A DNA stretch of 64,000 bases, from NCBI RefSeq assembly GCF_016031625.1, contig NZ_JACCHP010000020.1, positions 186,001 through 250,000 on the forward strand, written 5' to 3'. Positions 54,236 to 64,000 of this stretch are shown here, piece after piece; position 1 is the stretch's first letter, and every line of letters begins with the position of its first letter. This DNA comes from Bradyrhizobium agreste. Lineage in GTDB: Bacteria; Pseudomonadota; Alphaproteobacteria; Rhizobiales; Xanthobacteraceae. A program made the position numbers and the translations under genes. Under the pieces are notes generated by a model, which was given only the letters and a program-made list of their open reading frames with translations, searched no databases and was not told the origin of the DNA.

Positions 54236-54484
54236 ATGGCAAACCCGACCGGCGCCAATGCCAAGGCCGGGCAGGCCGTGCGCCAGCTCGTCGATGCGCC
54301 GCCGAAGGCCGGCACCAACACGGTCCTGGTCACCCACAAGACCAACATCGCTGATGCCTTCGGCAAGGACGCGGGCGACGTCCAGGAAGGCGAGGCCTTC
54401 GTCTACAAGGCCGGCAGCTCGGGCCCCGCCATCTTTGTGGGCCGCATCAAGATGGCCGATTGGGCCGCCAAAGCCGGCAAGTGA
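54236..54484 (+). pseudogene. Histidine-phosphatase-family C-terminal remnant
   Basis: 82 codons from an ATG at 54236 encode the end of a phosphoglycerate-mutase-like phosphatase: QAVRQLVDAPPKAGTNTVLV, then THKTNIADAFGKDAGDVQEG, with the second active-site histidine in LVTHKTNI. The N-terminal half with the RHG phospho-histidine motif is absent, and the frame upstream runs into the 3' end of the kinase gene and is not homologous. Intact relatives are about 180-200 residues and secreted. Therefore a 5'-truncated gene, possibly still translated but without the catalytic RHG. Confidence 0.65.
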
Positions 54485-54598
54485 CAGGCCGCATCTGATC
54501 CCGCCGCCGGCGCGACGGAGGCGGGGCGAAACTTGCCGCCCAGCCTCCGTCGTGTGCTAGCACGCCGGGCAAGTAGCGACTGGAGGCACGGCAAGCAC

Positions 54599-55717
54599 GT
54601 GAGACCATTGGACAACCGCTCATTCCTCGTCTGGCTTGGCGTGATCTCACTCGCGTTCGGTTGGCTGCTTTGGCCTTTCTCCGGCGCTGTGTTGTGGGCC
54701 ACGCTGCTGGCGATCATCTTCGCGCCGTTCTATCGGCGTTGCCTGGAAACGTTTCCGAAATGGCGCAACCTTGCGGCACTTTTCACTGTCATCGTCGTGG
54801 TCGTCATGGTCCTGATCCCCGTCGGGATCGTGATCGCTTCGCTCATCGAGCAGGGAGGCGAGCTGGTTCAGCGCGTCCAAAGTGGCGAAATCAATCTGGC
54901 GCATCCCCTGCAGCAGCTGAAAGCCGCGCTGCCGGGCTGGGCCGCGTCCATCTCGGATCGCCTGGCTGGCATCGATCTGACGGCCCTGAAAGAACGCCTG
55001 TCGAGCCTGGTGGTCCCGGCCGGACAGCAACTGGCGGGGCACGCGATCAATATCGGCCAGTTGACCGTGGAGTTCGTCGCGAGCCTGCTCGTGATGCTGT
55101 ACCTGCTGTTCTTCTTCCTGCGCGACGGTGACGAACTGAACCTGCGCATCCGCAGCGCGCTGCCGCTGCGTGTGAGCCATACCGCCGAGATCCTGGATGC
55201 GTTCACCCTGGCGGTTCGCGGGACGATCAAGGGCATCATCCTGGTTGCAATGATCCAGGGAGCGCTTGGCGGACTGATCTTCTGGGTGCTCGGACTGACT
55301 GCGCCGCTGCTGGCGGGCGCGCTCATGGCGCTGGTCTCGCTGCTGCCCGTGCTCGGCTCCGCCCTGGTCTGGGTTCCGGTCGCGCTCTATCTGCTCGTGG
55401 CAGGCGCCGTCACGAAGGGGATCATCCTGCTCGCTTTCGGCACCTTCGTGATCGGCCTTGCGGACAATTTTCTTCGCCCGATCCTGGTCGGCCAGTCGAT
55501 CCAGATGCCGAGCTATGTCGTGCTGCTTGCCACCCTGGGCGGCCTTGCGACCTTCGGAGCGAACGGCTTCGTCATCGGCCCGCTCGTCGCTGCGATGTTT
55601 CTGACGACGTGGCACATCTTCGTCGTCTCGAAGTCGCAACAGGGGTCCCGAAATGATCGTCATGCCGGGCCTGGAGCGATCGGCCGACGCAGCATGTCCA
55701 TGCAGGAGAGGCAATAA
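54599..55717 (+). CDS. AI-2E family permease
   Basis: A 372-residue inner-membrane protein from the GTG at 54599 (GGAGG about 12 bp upstream). Seven to eight hydrophobic segments in the usual AI-2E layout: FLVWLGVISLAFGWLLWPFS, VIVVVVMVLIPVGIVIASLI, a soluble amphipathic loop (about 90-155), FVASLLVMLYLLFFFLRDGD, then the signature ALVSLLPVLGSALVWVPVAL and GLADNFLRPILVGQSIQMPS. Members are exporters or antiporters of varied solutes; only some relate to autoinducer-2. The last 25 residues (after VVSKSQ) look unrelated to the family and overlap the antisense zinc-ribbon gene. Confidence 0.88.
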   Translation: MRPLDNRSFLVWLGVISLAFGWLLWPFSGAVLWATLLAIIFAPFYRRCLETFPKWRNLAALFTVIVVVVMVLIPVGIVIASLIEQGGELVQRVQSGEINLAHPLQQLKAALPGWAASISDRLAGIDLTALKERLSSLVVPAGQQLAGHAINIGQLTVEFVASLLVMLYLLFFFLRDGDELNLRIRSALPLRVSHTAEILDAFTLAVRGTIKGIILVAMIQGALGGLIFWVLGLTAPLLAGALMALVSLLPVLGSALVWVPVALYLLVAGAVTKGIILLAFGTFVIGLADNFLRPILVGQSIQMPSYVVLLATLGGLATFGANGFVIGPLVAAMFLTTWHIFVVSKSQQGSRNDRHAGPGAIGRRSMSMQERQ

Positions 55718-55937
55718 AGCGCGGTGCAGACAGCCTGTCGGGCGTCGTCTGGCCTCCCCGGAAGACGGTATTTGCCTGCGCGGCACGCTTGCAATGCGGG
55801 CACACGAAGAGATGCGCGATGACCGGGGTCGGCTCGTCCGTGAGCAGTTCCGAGCGGAACCACCTCATCTCGACGTGACAGTCTGGACATGTCGGCGCTT
55901 CAAGATGCTCTGCAGCGCTTCTGAGACGATCAACCAT
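55572..55937 (-). CDS. Small zinc-ribbon protein
   Basis: A 121-residue protein with an N-terminal four-cysteine zinc ribbon: APTCPDCHVEMRWFRSELL (Cys17, Cys20) and HLFVCPHCKRAAQANTVF (Cys46, Cys49). Short proteins with this C-P-x-C-H-x-E-M pattern recur in Bradyrhizobium as hypotheticals of about 60-70 residues; here the frame continues another 60 or so residues (RRRRCATSSETSQRRAGR) antisense over the end of the AI-2E gene. Either the tail or the AI-2E tail is likely non-native, which suggests a rearrangement at this junction. Function unknown; possibly nucleic-acid binding. Confidence 0.55.
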   Translation of the reverse strand: MVDRLRSAAEHLEAPTCPDCHVEMRWFRSELLTDEPTPVIAHLFVCPHCKRAAQANTVFRGGQTTPDRLSAPRFIASPAWTCCVGRSLQARHDDHFGTPVATSRRRRCATSSETSQRRAGR

Positions 55938-56039
55938 GGCCCCTCACGTTTTCGAAGGCCATATCGGAATACCCTTTGTCGGTCTGCATCAAAAGATACT
56001 CAGCCGGAAAATTGCAATCGGCCCGGCTGTCCGGCGCGC

Positions 56040-56996
56040 TTACAGCCGCCTGAGCGCCACGCTCTCCACCGTGTGGTCGGCGCCCTTCTTGAGGATCAGC
56101 GTCGCGCGGGGGCGGGTCGGCAGGATGTTGTCCTCGAGGTTGGCGAGGTTGGTACGCTCCCAGATCGCGATCGCGGTGGCGGTGGCTTCCTCGTCCGACA
56201 ACAGCGCATAGCGGTTGAAGTAGGATTTCGGATCGGTGAATGCGGTGTCGCGGAGCGCCAGGAAGCGCTTGATGTACCATTGCCGCAGCGCCGCTTCGTC
56301 GGCGTCGATATAGACCGAGAAATCGAAGAAGTCGGAGACCACAGGCACCGCCTTGCCGTCGCGCGGCAGCTTGCCGGTCTGCAGCACGTTGACGCCTTCG
56401 ACGATCAGGATGTCGGGCTGGTCGATCTCGGCCCATTGGTTCGGCACGATGTCGTAGGTCAGATGCGAATAGACCGGCGCGCGGACGTGGCGGCGGCCGG
56501 CCTTGATGTCGGAGAGGAAGCTGAGCAGCAGCGGCAGATCGTAGCTCTCCGGAAAACCCTTCTTCTGCATGATGCCGTGGCGCTCGAGCACCGCGTTGGG
56601 ATAGAGAAAGCCGTCCGTGGTGATCAGCTCGACCTTCGGCCGCGGCGACCAGCGCGCCAGGAGGGCCTGGAGCACGCGTGCGGTGGTGGATTTCCCGACC
56701 GCCACCGAGCCGGCGACGCCGATGATGTAGGGCACCTTGCGATCCCGGATGTTGAGGAACTGGCGCTCGGCGTAATACAGCCGCTGCGTCGCGTCGACGT
56801 AGATCGACAACAGGCGCGACAGCGGCAGATAGATGTCCTCGACCTCCTGCAGGTCGAGGCGGTCGTGCAGCGAGCGCAGCCGGTCGAACTCGCCCGGCTC
56901 CAGCGTCATCGGCGTATCGTCGCGCAGCCGCGCCCATTGCTCGCGCGTATAGACGCGGTAGGGATTGTACTGCTGCTCGGGTGCGCGGATATCCAT
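56040..56996 (-). CDS. coaA: Type I pantothenate kinase
   Basis: A 318-residue P-loop kinase catalysing the first step of coenzyme A synthesis. Walker [18 protein letters not shown] (about residues 92-108), conserved [40 protein letters not shown] and the signature [12 protein letters not shown] are all present. Normal length for CoaA. It lies 31 bp downstream of hisE on the same strand, so it ends the his cluster transcript, a conserved alphaproteobacterial arrangement. Confidence 0.96.
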   Translation of the reverse strand: MDIRAPEQQYNPYRVYTREQWARLRDDTPMTLEPGEFDRLRSLHDRLDLQEVEDIYLPLSRLLSIYVDATQRLYYAERQFLNIRDRKVPYIIGVAGSVAVGKSTTARVLQALLARWSPRPKVELITTDGFLYPNAVLERHGIMQKKGFPESYDLPLLLSFLSDIKAGRRHVRAPVYSHLTYDIVPNQWAEIDQPDILIVEGVNVLQTGKLPRDGKAVPVVSDFFDFSVYIDADEAALRQWYIKRFLALRDTAFTDPKSYFNRYALLSDEEATATAIAIWERTNLANLEDNILPTRPRATLILKKGADHTVESVALRRL

Positions 56997-57027
56997 GACG
57001 CCGCCTTTCCGTTGCGATCTATTCGCC

Positions 57028-57351
57028 CTAGCCGCCCTTGCGCGACGCCTTCTCTTCCAACCCTGACATCGAGGTCCGCTTGTCCAGCGCGGCCTCGACC
57101 TCTTCCAGCTTTATGCCGCGGGCCTTGAGCAACACAAGGAAATGATAGAGCAGGTCGGCACTTTCAGCGATCAGATGCGCGCGATCGTTTTCGACTGCAG
57201 CGATTACGGTTTCGACTGCTTCCTCGCCGAACTTCTTGGCGCAATGCTCGGGGCCTTTGTCGAGCAGCTTGCGGGTATACGATGCTTCGCCGCCGGACGC
57301 CGCGCGGGCGTCGATGGTCTCGGCCAGATCATGGATCGTGAAACGCGGCAT
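57028..57351 (-). CDS. hisE: Phosphoribosyl-ATP pyrophosphatase
   Basis: A 107-residue all-helical MazG-like enzyme of histidine biosynthesis. [60 protein letters not shown] and [19 protein letters not shown] show the metal-binding E-x2-E and E-x3-D helices. The start MPRFTIHD is preferred over an ATG 24 codons upstream. It follows hisF by 90 bp. Confidence 0.95.
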   Translation of the reverse strand: MPRFTIHDLAETIDARAASGGEASYTRKLLDKGPEHCAKKFGEEAVETVIAAVENDRAHLIAESADLLYHFLVLLKARGIKLEEVEAALDKRTSMSGLEEKASRKGG

Positions 57352-57441
57352 CGGACTTACTCGAAAAACACGCTTGGCAACAGATTTGGCCACGGCGGCC
57401 ATGCCCATCCGCCAATGTAGCATCGTTGCGAACGGGAGTCG

Positions 57442-58215
57442 TCAGGCATCCAGGCGCATCGGCAGCCCACGCCGCGCCATGTGCTCCTTGGCCTCACGGA
57501 TGGTGAATTCCCCGAAATGGAAGATCGAGGCCGCCAGCACCGCCGTGGCGTGCCCGTCGCGGATACCGTCGACGAGATGGTCGAGATTGCCGACGCCGCC
57601 CGAGGCGATCACGGGAACGGGTACGCTGTCGGCGATCGCGCGGGTCAGCGGAATGTCGAAGCCCTGCCTTGTGCCGTCGCGGTCCATCGAGGTGAGCAGG
57701 ATCTCACCGGCGCCGAGCGAAACCACCTCCTGCGCGTATTCGATCGCATCGATGCCGGTGGAGTTGCGCCCGCCATGGGTGAAGATCTCCCAGCGGTCGC
57801 CGCCCGGACGCTTGACGCGCTTGGCGTCGATCGCGACCACCACGCACTGCTCGCCGAACTTTTCGGCCGCTTCCTTGACGAATTCGCGCCGCGATACCGC
57901 GGCGCTGTTGATCGAGACCTTGTCGGCGCCGGCGCGCAGCAGCGTCTTGATGTCGTTGACCTCGCGCACGCCGCCGCCGACGGTCACGGGCATGAAGCAG
58001 GCTTCCGCCGTGCGCCGGACCACGTCCAGCATGATGCCGCGGTTCTCGTGGGTCGCGGTGATGTCGAGGAAGGTGAGTTCGTCGGCGCCGGCGGCATCAT
58101 AGGCGATGGCGGCTTCGACGGGATCGCCGGCATCCCTGAGATCGACGAAGTTGACGCCCTTGACGACGCGGCCGTCCTTGACGTCGAGGCAGGGGATCAC
58201 GCGCACCTTGAACAT
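57442..58215 (-). CDS. hisF: Imidazole glycerol phosphate synthase subunit HisF
   Basis: A 257-residue TIM-barrel cyclase. [20 protein letters not shown] carries the first catalytic Asp, and the second is in [20 protein letters not shown]; phosphate loops [17 protein letters not shown] and [13 protein letters not shown] are intact. Works with HisH to make IGP and AICAR. Starts 3 bp after the hisA stop. Confidence 0.97.
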   Translation of the reverse strand: MFKVRVIPCLDVKDGRVVKGVNFVDLRDAGDPVEAAIAYDAAGADELTFLDITATHENRGIMLDVVRRTAEACFMPVTVGGGVREVNDIKTLLRAGADKVSINSAAVSRREFVKEAAEKFGEQCVVVAIDAKRVKRPGGDRWEIFTHGGRNSTGIDAIEYAQEVVSLGAGEILLTSMDRDGTRQGFDIPLTRAIADSVPVPVIASGGVGNLDHLVDGIRDGHATAVLAASIFHFGEFTIREAKEHMARRGLPMRLDA

Positions 58216-58218
58216 GGG

Positions 58219-58965
58219 TCAGCTCCTGCGCGCGTCGCGGATCAAGGTGAGGGCGGCGGCGGGATCGAGCCGGCCGTCATAGAGTGCACGGCCGGCGATC
58301 GCGCCGGCGAGCTTTTTCGCCCGCGGCGTCAGCATGGCTTTGACATCTTCGATCGAGGCGAGGCCGCCGGAGGCGATCACCGGGATCGTGATGGCCTCGG
58401 CCAGCGCGATGGTCGCCTCTAAGTTCAGGCCCTTGAGCAGGCCGTCGCGCGCGATGTCGGTGAAGATGATGGCGGCAACGCCGGCATCCTCGAACCGCTT
58501 GGCGATCTCCAGTACTGTGACCTGCGAGGTCTCGGCCCAGCCTTCGACCGCGACCTTGCCGTCACGCGCGTCCAGACCCACAGCGATGCGGCCGGGGAAT
58601 GTCTTCGCAGCGGATTTCACCAGCTCCGGATCGCGCACCGCGGCGGTGCCGATGATGACACGGGTGATGCCCTTGTCGAGCCAGGCTTCGACGGTCGCGA
58701 GATCGCGAATGCCGCCGCCGAGCTGCACCGGAATCTTGATCGTCTTCAGCATCGCCTCGACGGCGTCAGCATTCACCGGCTTGCCGGCGAAGGCACCATC
58801 GAGGTCGACGACGTGAAGATACTCAAAACCCTGCGCGGCAAAGCTCTGCGCCTGCGCGGCCGGATTGAGATTGAACACGGTCGCGCGCGCCATGTCGCCT
58901 TGCTCGAGGCGCACGCACTGGCCGTTCTTGAGGTCGATCGCGGGAAAGAGGATCACGGTTTCCAT
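58219..58965 (-). CDS. hisA: Phosphoribosylformimino-AICAR isomerase HisA
   Basis: A 248-residue TIM barrel related to His[21 protein letters not shown] with the catalytic Asp, [20 protein letters not shown], and [20 protein letters not shown] with the second Asp, then [16 protein letters not shown]. Performs the Amadori isomerisation before HisF/HisH. Its ATG overlaps the hisH 3' end by 13 bp. Confidence 0.97.
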   Translation of the reverse strand: METVILFPAIDLKNGQCVRLEQGDMARATVFNLNPAAQAQSFAAQGFEYLHVVDLDGAFAGKPVNADAVEAMLKTIKIPVQLGGGIRDLATVEAWLDKGITRVIIGTAAVRDPELVKSAAKTFPGRIAVGLDARDGKVAVEGWAETSQVTVLEIAKRFEDAGVAAIIFTDIARDGLLKGLNLEATIALAEAITIPVIASGGLASIEDVKAMLTPRAKKLAGAIAGRALYDGRLDPAAALTLIRDARRS

Positions 58966-59603
58966 CGCAAGAAGTTCGAGATCAGGGCCAAGCCGAAACG
59001 CTGGCTCTTCTCGGGGTGAAACTGCGTGCCGATGGCGGTGTCCTTCGCGACGATCGCGGTGACGGGCCCGCCGTAATCGGCGCGCGCGAGCACGTCCGCC
59101 TCGCTGGCGGGGTTGAGGTGATAGGAGTGCACAAAATAAGCGTGCTGGCCCTTCGGGCCGAGCGGCAGCTTGTCCAGCACCGGATGCTCCCTGAGCACCT
59201 CGAGCGTATTCCAGCCCATGTGCGGGATTTTCAGGTTCTCATCGCGCGGCGTGATCTTCTCGACGTCGCCGCCGATCCAGTTCAGGCCTTCGGTGACGAC
59301 GTGCTCCTTGCCGCGGCTCGCCATCAGCTGCATGCCGACGCAGATGCCGAAGAACGGCCGCGCCTTGACGCGCACCGCTTCGGTGATGGCCTCGACCATG
59401 CCGTTGACGGCATCGAGCCCACGCCGGCAATCGGCGAAGGCACCGACTCCCGGCAGCACCAGACGGTCAGCCTCGTAAGCCTGATCGGGATCGCTGGTGA
59501 CGAAGACTTTTTGCGGCTTCTCGAGACTGCGCGCGGCGCGCTCGAACGCCTTGGCGGCGGAATGCAGATTGCCCGAACCGTAATCGATGATCGCGACGCT
59601 CAT
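58953..59603 (-). CDS. hisH: Imidazole glycerol phosphate synthase glutaminase subunit HisH
   Basis: A 216-residue class I glutamine amidotransferase. The nucleophile cysteine is in [15 protein letters not shown] (about residues 82-96), and the His/Glu of the triad lie in [12 protein letters not shown] near the C-terminus. Supplies ammonia to HisF. Overlaps hisA by 13 bp and the DUF2628 gene by 4 bp, so translation of this block is tightly coupled. Confidence 0.97.
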   Translation of the reverse strand: MSVAIIDYGSGNLHSAAKAFERAARSLEKPQKVFVTSDPDQAYEADRLVLPGVGAFADCRRGLDAVNGMVEAITEAVRVKARPFFGICVGMQLMASRGKEHVVTEGLNWIGGDVEKITPRDENLKIPHMGWNTLEVLREHPVLDKLPLGPKGQHAYFVHSYHLNPASEADVLARADYGGPVTAIVAKDTAIGTQFHPEKSQRFGLALISNFLRWKP

Positions 59604-60130
59604 CTTGACCCTCCCGGTTCTGGAAACAATCCAATGATGCCGCCGGCCGGAATCGGCGGCGGATTCGAAAATGGCTGGCCCGGCACGTTCCGGGTCGGCG
59701 GCGGCCCGCCGCGATCAACGGCCCATTGATCGCTGGCGATGCCGTTCTGCTTCTGGCTCCAGCGCTCGAAGAAGCGGCGCTCCGCGGTATCGCTGTCGTC
59801 GGCGACCACGATGTCGAGCTGCCGCCACTTGCCGCGCGACAAGGTCCAGCGGCGCAGGCTCGAGGCCTCCAAGCCCATCAGCAGCGCGATGACGAGGTCG
59901 GCGAAGAAGATCGAGGAGCGCCCGAGCCCGAGGCTCGACAGCCCCGCGTTGAACGCAGCCACGAAGATCAGATAGCCGATCAGCGCCAGCCACAGCCGAT
60001 TCCACAACAGCCAGAACGGACCGAAGATCATCGCCCAGAAATGGAAGCCGTCGCGCACGAACACGATCTTGTCGGTCGCGCGCAGATTTGCTCCGGCGGG
60101 TGAGGGAGCGTGAACTGTGTAGACAGGCAT
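59600..60130 (-). CDS. DUF2628 membrane protein within the his operon
   Basis: A 176-residue protein of the DUF2628 family: [20 protein letters not shown], the hallmark [20 protein letters not shown] followed by [20 protein letters not shown], and a third hydrophobic segment near [20 protein letters not shown]. The C-terminus is Pro/Gly-rich and polar. Function unknown, but the gene's position between hisB and hisH is common in rhizobia. It overlaps hisH by 4 bp; the hisB stop is 63 bp upstream. No link to histidine chemistry is evident. Confidence 0.88.
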   Translation of the reverse strand: MPVYTVHAPSPAGANLRATDKIVFVRDGFHFWAMIFGPFWLLWNRLWLALIGYLIFVAAFNAGLSSLGLGRSSIFFADLVIALLMGLEASSLRRWTLSRGKWRQLDIVVADDSDTAERRFFERWSQKQNGIASDQWAVDRGGPPPTRNVPGQPFSNPPPIPAGGIIGLFPEPGGSR

Positions 60131-60193
60131 GGTGATGCCCCGTTCTCGAAATTCAGTGATGCCGCCAGCAGCATTCGCCGCAAGACGGAGATG

Positions 60194-60787
60194 TCAGCCG
60201 CCGAGCGAGCCCTTGGTGGAGGGGATTTCGCCCGCCGCCTTCGGATCGATCGCCACGGCCGTGCGCAGCGCCCGCGCCAGACCCTTGAAGCAGGACTCGG
60301 CGATATGATGGCTGTTATCGCCATATAGGGTCTCGACGTGGAGAGTCACGCCGGCATTGATGGCAAAGGCCTGGAACCACTCGCGCACCAGCTCGGTGTC
60401 GAACTCACCGATCTTGTGCCGGGGGAAGTCGGCCTTGAACACCAGGAACGGGCGGCCCGAGATGTCGATCACCACGCGCGTCAGCGTCTCGTCCATGGGC
60501 ATGTGCACGCCGGCATAGCGGGTGATGCCCGCCATGTTGCCGAGCGCCTGCCTGACCGCCTGGCCAAGCGCGATGCCGGTGTCTTCGGTGGTATGGTGAT
60601 AATCAATGTGCAGGTCGCCCACTGCCTTGACCGTGAGGTCGATGCGGGAATGGCGGGCGAGGAGATCGAGCATATGGTCGAAAAAGCCGATGCCGGTCGC
60701 GATATTGGCCACGCCTGATCCATCGAGGTTCACGGAGACCTCGATGTCGGTTTCCTTGGTCTTGCGCTTGATCGTCGCGGTGCGCAT
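60194..60787 (-). CDS. hisB: Imidazoleglycerol-phosphate dehydratase
   Basis: A 197-residue monofunctional HisB (no phosphatase domain). [40 protein letters not shown], the metal-binding [20 protein letters not shown], and C-terminal [20 protein letters not shown] are all present. First gene of the minus-strand cluster hisB-DUF2628-hisH-hisA-hisF-hisE-coaA; divergent from hslV over 187 bp. Confidence 0.97.
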   Translation of the reverse strand: MRTATIKRKTKETDIEVSVNLDGSGVANIATGIGFFDHMLDLLARHSRIDLTVKAVGDLHIDYHHTTEDTGIALGQAVRQALGNMAGITRYAGVHMPMDETLTRVVIDISGRPFLVFKADFPRHKIGEFDTELVREWFQAFAINAGVTLHVETLYGDNSHHIAESCFKGLARALRTAVAIDPKAAGEIPSTKGSLGG

Positions 60788-60974
60788 TGAAGGCTTTCGC
60801 TGGGGTTTTGGTCCGAAAACGCCAGTCTCTTAACAGCCAAATGACGCCTTCGCTACTGCGGGAACGGCCGACCGGGGCTCCACTTCTGCCTATGGTGAGC
60901 GAATTCGGCCCGGAACGGCCCGTTGTACCCCCGGTCCTGACCGCCTAAATCAGGCCGGACAACGAGGATCATTC

Positions 60975-61535
60975 ATGCGCGATTCCCAAGGCAGCTCGCC
61001 GGGCTGGCACGGCACCACAATTCTGACGGTCCGCAAGGGCGGCAAGGTGGTGGTCGGCGGCGACGGCCAGGTCTCGATCGGCCAGACCGTCATCAAGTCC
61101 AATGCCAAGAAGGTCCGCAAGCTCGGCAAGGGCGACGTGATCGGCGGCTTCGCCGGCGCCACGGCTGACGCGTTTACGCTGTTCGAGCGGCTCGAATCCA
61201 AGCTCGAGCAATATCCGGGGCAGCTGACCCGAGCGGCGGTGGAGCTCGCCAAGGACTGGCGCACCGACCGCTATTTGCGGCGGCTGGAGGCCATGATGAT
61301 CGTGGCCGACAAGGACGTCTCCCTGGTGCTCACAGGCACCGGCGACGTGCTCGAACCCGAGGCCGGCGTGATGGCGATCGGCTCCGGCGGCAATTACGCG
61401 CTAGCGGCGGCACGGGCCCTGCTCGACACCGACAAGGACGCCGAGACCATCGTCCGCCGCTCCCTCGACATCGCCGCGGACATCTGCGTCTACACCAACC
61501 GGAATGTGACGATCGAGAGCCTGGCGGCGGGGTAA
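60975..61535 (+). CDS. hslV: ATP-dependent protease subunit HslV (ClpQ)
   Basis: A 186-residue proteasome-like peptidase. A 13-residue propeptide is expected to be removed to expose Thr14 in [18 protein letters not shown]. Core motifs [40 protein letters not shown] and [20 protein letters not shown] are complete. HslV forms the double hexamer that degrades unfolded proteins fed by HslU. hslU begins 1.4 kb downstream, separated by a repeat element, a GNAT gene and a DUF2585 gene. No convincing sigma-32 promoter was seen in the 187-bp gap from hisB. Confidence 0.97.
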   Translation: MRDSQGSSPGWHGTTILTVRKGGKVVVGGDGQVSIGQTVIKSNAKKVRKLGKGDVIGGFAGATADAFTLFERLESKLEQYPGQLTRAAVELAKDWRTDRYLRRLEAMMIVADKDVSLVLTGTGDVLEPEAGVMAIGSGGNYALAAARALLDTDKDAETIVRRSLDIAADICVYTNRNVTIESLAAG

Positions 61536-61574
61536 GGCCTTGCTGAGATAAGGTCAGCCGGCGCCCCGACACAG

Positions 61575-61732
61575 ATGCGTTCCCTCCCCCCTTGTGGGGG
61601 AGGGCTAGGGAGGGGGTAGCCCAGCAAAAGGTCTCGGTTGTTGATGATGCACCAAGTGCGGTCGCGCGACGGAAAGAATCCCCGAGTGGCACCCCCCTCC
61701 CTGACCCTTCCCCACAAGGGGGGAGGGAACGG
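61575..61732 (-). repeat. About 157-bp non-coding element, copy 2 (inverted relative to copy 1)
   Basis: Reverse complement of this region matches 46082-46238 from end to end at perhaps 75-80% identity: CCGTTCCCTCCCCCCTTGTG, GTGCCACTCGGGGATTCTTTC, CTTTTGCTGGGCTACCCCCT and CACAAGGGGGGAGGGAACGC. It lies between hslV and the acetyltransferase gene. Confidence 0.85.
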
Positions 61733-61783
61733 AGAGAGCGTTGCTACCGACCGAAATTCGTTCAGCTAGTCACGCCTTGATCT

Positions 61784-62269
61784 ATGACCCCCACCTACAC
61801 CTTCCGCCCGATGAGCACGACCGACCTGCCGCTGATCGGGCGGTGGCTGGGTGAGGCGCATGTGCGGGAGTGGTGGGGCGATCCGGACGTGCAGTTTTCC
61901 CTCGTCAGCGGCGATCTCGACGAGCCGGCGATGGACCAGTTCATCGTGTTGGCCGGCGAGAAGCCCTTCGGCTATCTTCAATGCTACCGCCTGACCGCCT
62001 GGAATACGGGCTTCGGGCCGCAACCGGAGGGCACGCGTGGCATCGACCAGTTCATCGGCGAGGGCGACATGATCGCGCGCGGCCATGGTTCGGCCTTGAT
62101 CCGCCAATTCGTCGACGAATGGTTTCGGCAGGGACTGCCGCGCATGGTCACCGATCCGGACCCGCACAACGCACGCGCGATACGCGCCTACGAGAAGGCA
62201 GGATTCGTCCGCGATCGCATGGTCGAGACGCCTGATGGTCCGGCACTGCTGATGGTGCGCGAACCGTGA
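61784..62269 (+). CDS. GNAT family N-acetyltransferase, AAC(6')-like
   Basis: A 161-residue single GNAT domain. [20 protein letters not shown] at the start, [38 protein letters not shown] (acetyl-CoA-binding loop, the Q/R-x-x-G-x-G/A site) and [20 protein letters not shown] at the end match the subfamily that includes aminoglycoside 6'-acetyltransferases and siderophore acetylases. Whether it acts on aminoglycosides is unknown; chromosomal members in rhizobia are usually uncharacterised. Overlaps the next gene by 4 bp. Confidence 0.88.
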   Translation: MTPTYTFRPMSTTDLPLIGRWLGEAHVREWWGDPDVQFSLVSGDLDEPAMDQFIVLAGEKPFGYLQCYRLTAWNTGFGPQPEGTRGIDQFIGEGDMIARGHGSALIRQFVDEWFRQGLPRMVTDPDPHNARAIRAYEKAGFVRDRMVETPDGPALLMVREP

Positions 62270-62883
62270 CGCTGGTGCAGGCCCGCGAGACCAAGATCGC
62301 CGTCCCGCCGCTCGGCTGGGCCGGCATCGCGCTGTTGCTGCTGGCGCTGCAGGCGGCGATCCTGCTTGCGATGGGGCGCGTGGCGATCTGCACCTGCGGC
62401 ACCATCAAGCTGTGGCACGGCGTGGTGAACAGCTCGGAGAATTCCCAGCAGATCGCCGACTGGTACAGCTTCTCACACGTGCTGCACGGCTTCCTGTTCT
62501 ACGGCCTGACCTGGCTGCTGTTCGCACGGCTGCCGTTCCTGCCTCTCTCCTGGCCCGCACGGCTGATCATCGCGATGCTGATCGAAGGCACGTGGGAGAT
62601 CGTCGAGAATTCGCCGTTCATCATCGAACGCTACCGCGCCGGTACGATCTCGCTGGATTATTACGGCGACAGCATCGTCAATTCGGTCTCGGACAATCTC
62701 GCCATGATCCTGGGGTTCCTGGCCGCACGCGCGCTTCCTGTCACCGCGACCGTGCTGCTTGGGCTCGCCTTGGAAATCATGCTGGCGCTCCACATTCGCG
62801 ACAATCTGACGCTCAATATCCTGATGCTGATCCATCCGGTCGAGGCCGTGAAGCAATGGCAATCCGGCCCGCCGATCATCTGA
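62266..62883 (+). CDS. DUF2585 family (UPF0314) membrane protein
   Basis: A 205-residue protein from a GTG start that overlaps the acetyltransferase stop by 4 bp. Hydrophobic segments at about 18-38 ([20 protein letters not shown]), 66-90, 92-110, 145-165 and 165-180. Conserved family motifs [58 protein letters not shown] and [16 protein letters not shown] are present; the histidine- and glutamate-rich membrane motifs hint at a metal or enzyme site, not proven. Function unknown. Its place just before hslU is conserved in many rhizobia. Confidence 0.88.
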   Translation: MTLVQARETKIAVPPLGWAGIALLLLALQAAILLAMGRVAICTCGTIKLWHGVVNSSENSQQIADWYSFSHVLHGFLFYGLTWLLFARLPFLPLSWPARLIIAMLIEGTWEIVENSPFIIERYRAGTISLDYYGDSIVNSVSDNLAMILGFLAARALPVTATVLLGLALEIMLALHIRDNLTLNILMLIHPVEAVKQWQSGPPII

Positions 62884-62936
62884 CGGCGGAAAAAAGCAGC
62901 TTGTCCCGACCCGCTTCTGACCCTAGCTAAGGTGAC

Positions 62937-64000
<1,064 letters not shown>

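Overview
The window is chromosomal DNA of a high-GC alphaproteobacterium, almost certainly Bradyrhizobium or a very close relative. This rests on protein flavour, on gene neighbourhoods typical of Bradyrhizobiaceae (coaA-hisEFAH-hisB-hslVU, rsmI/yraN/gshB, dnaKJ with hrcA-grpE, rph-rdgB-hemW), and on many copies of the GC-rich palindromic intergenic repeats usual in that genus. No rRNA, tRNA, prophage, CRISPR array or intact IS was seen. Most of the window is housekeeping.

Layout. 1-2.4 kb: a DprE2-like/DprE1-like pair (one partial) and uppP, i.e. polyprenyl-phosphate chemistry. 2.5-7.6 kb: GST, queG, two truncated convergent gene remnants (4.6-5.1 kb), an alpha/beta hydrolase, infC read from an AUU start, and a small secreted protein. 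7.9-12.9 kb: rpmI-rplT, then pheS and pheT separated by a DUF559 nuclease gene bracketed by inverted copies of the dispersed repeat. 12.9-16.4 kb: TauE-like exporter, Tat-exported amine oxidase, YiiX-like predicted peptidase. 16.4-19.7 kb: a metal block with csoR divergent from a copper P-type ATPase over a clear operator, then nikR. 20-27.2 kb: EI24 protein, nth, DUF2244, Ada-like methyltransferase, gpmA, dapB, DUF1330, pyrF, FMN reductase, pmtA-like gene. 27.2-34.8 kb: dnaJ and dnaK, a secreted protein, a Tat-exported nicotinamidase-like protein, grpE and hrcA. 35-41.4 kb: rph-rdgB-hemW, a YraM-like lipoprotein divergent from rsmI-yraN, gshB. 41.8-47.4 kb: cpaB-cpaC-cpaD-cpaE of the tight-adherence pilus, a TadD-like TPR lipoprotein and a PilZ protein. 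47.5-49.6 kb: a small accessory island (membrane protein, DUF3892 protein) bounded by a decayed copy of the 5' end of comM and the intact comM. 49.6-55.9 kb: comM, a secreted protein, a hybrid histidine kinase, a phosphatase remnant, an AI-2E family permease, a zinc-ribbon protein. 56-60.8 kb: coaA and the his cluster on the minus strand. 61-64 kb: hslV, a GNAT acetyltransferase, a DUF2585 membrane protein and hslU, cut by the window end.

How it fits together. Chaperone and protease genes (dnaK, dnaJ, grpE, hrcA, hslVU) lie in separate transcription units; dnaK has a sigma-32-like promoter, and no CIRCE element is visible near hrcA. Translation genes (infC, rpmI, rplT, pheST) lie within about 6.5 kb. 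Mobile or rearranged DNA is small in scale: dispersed palindromes in at least four families, two roughly 160-bp elements present twice each, the DUF559/inverted-repeat unit, the comM-flanked island and several gene stumps. The DUF559 unit and the comM-flanked island are the best candidates for something not routinely described.
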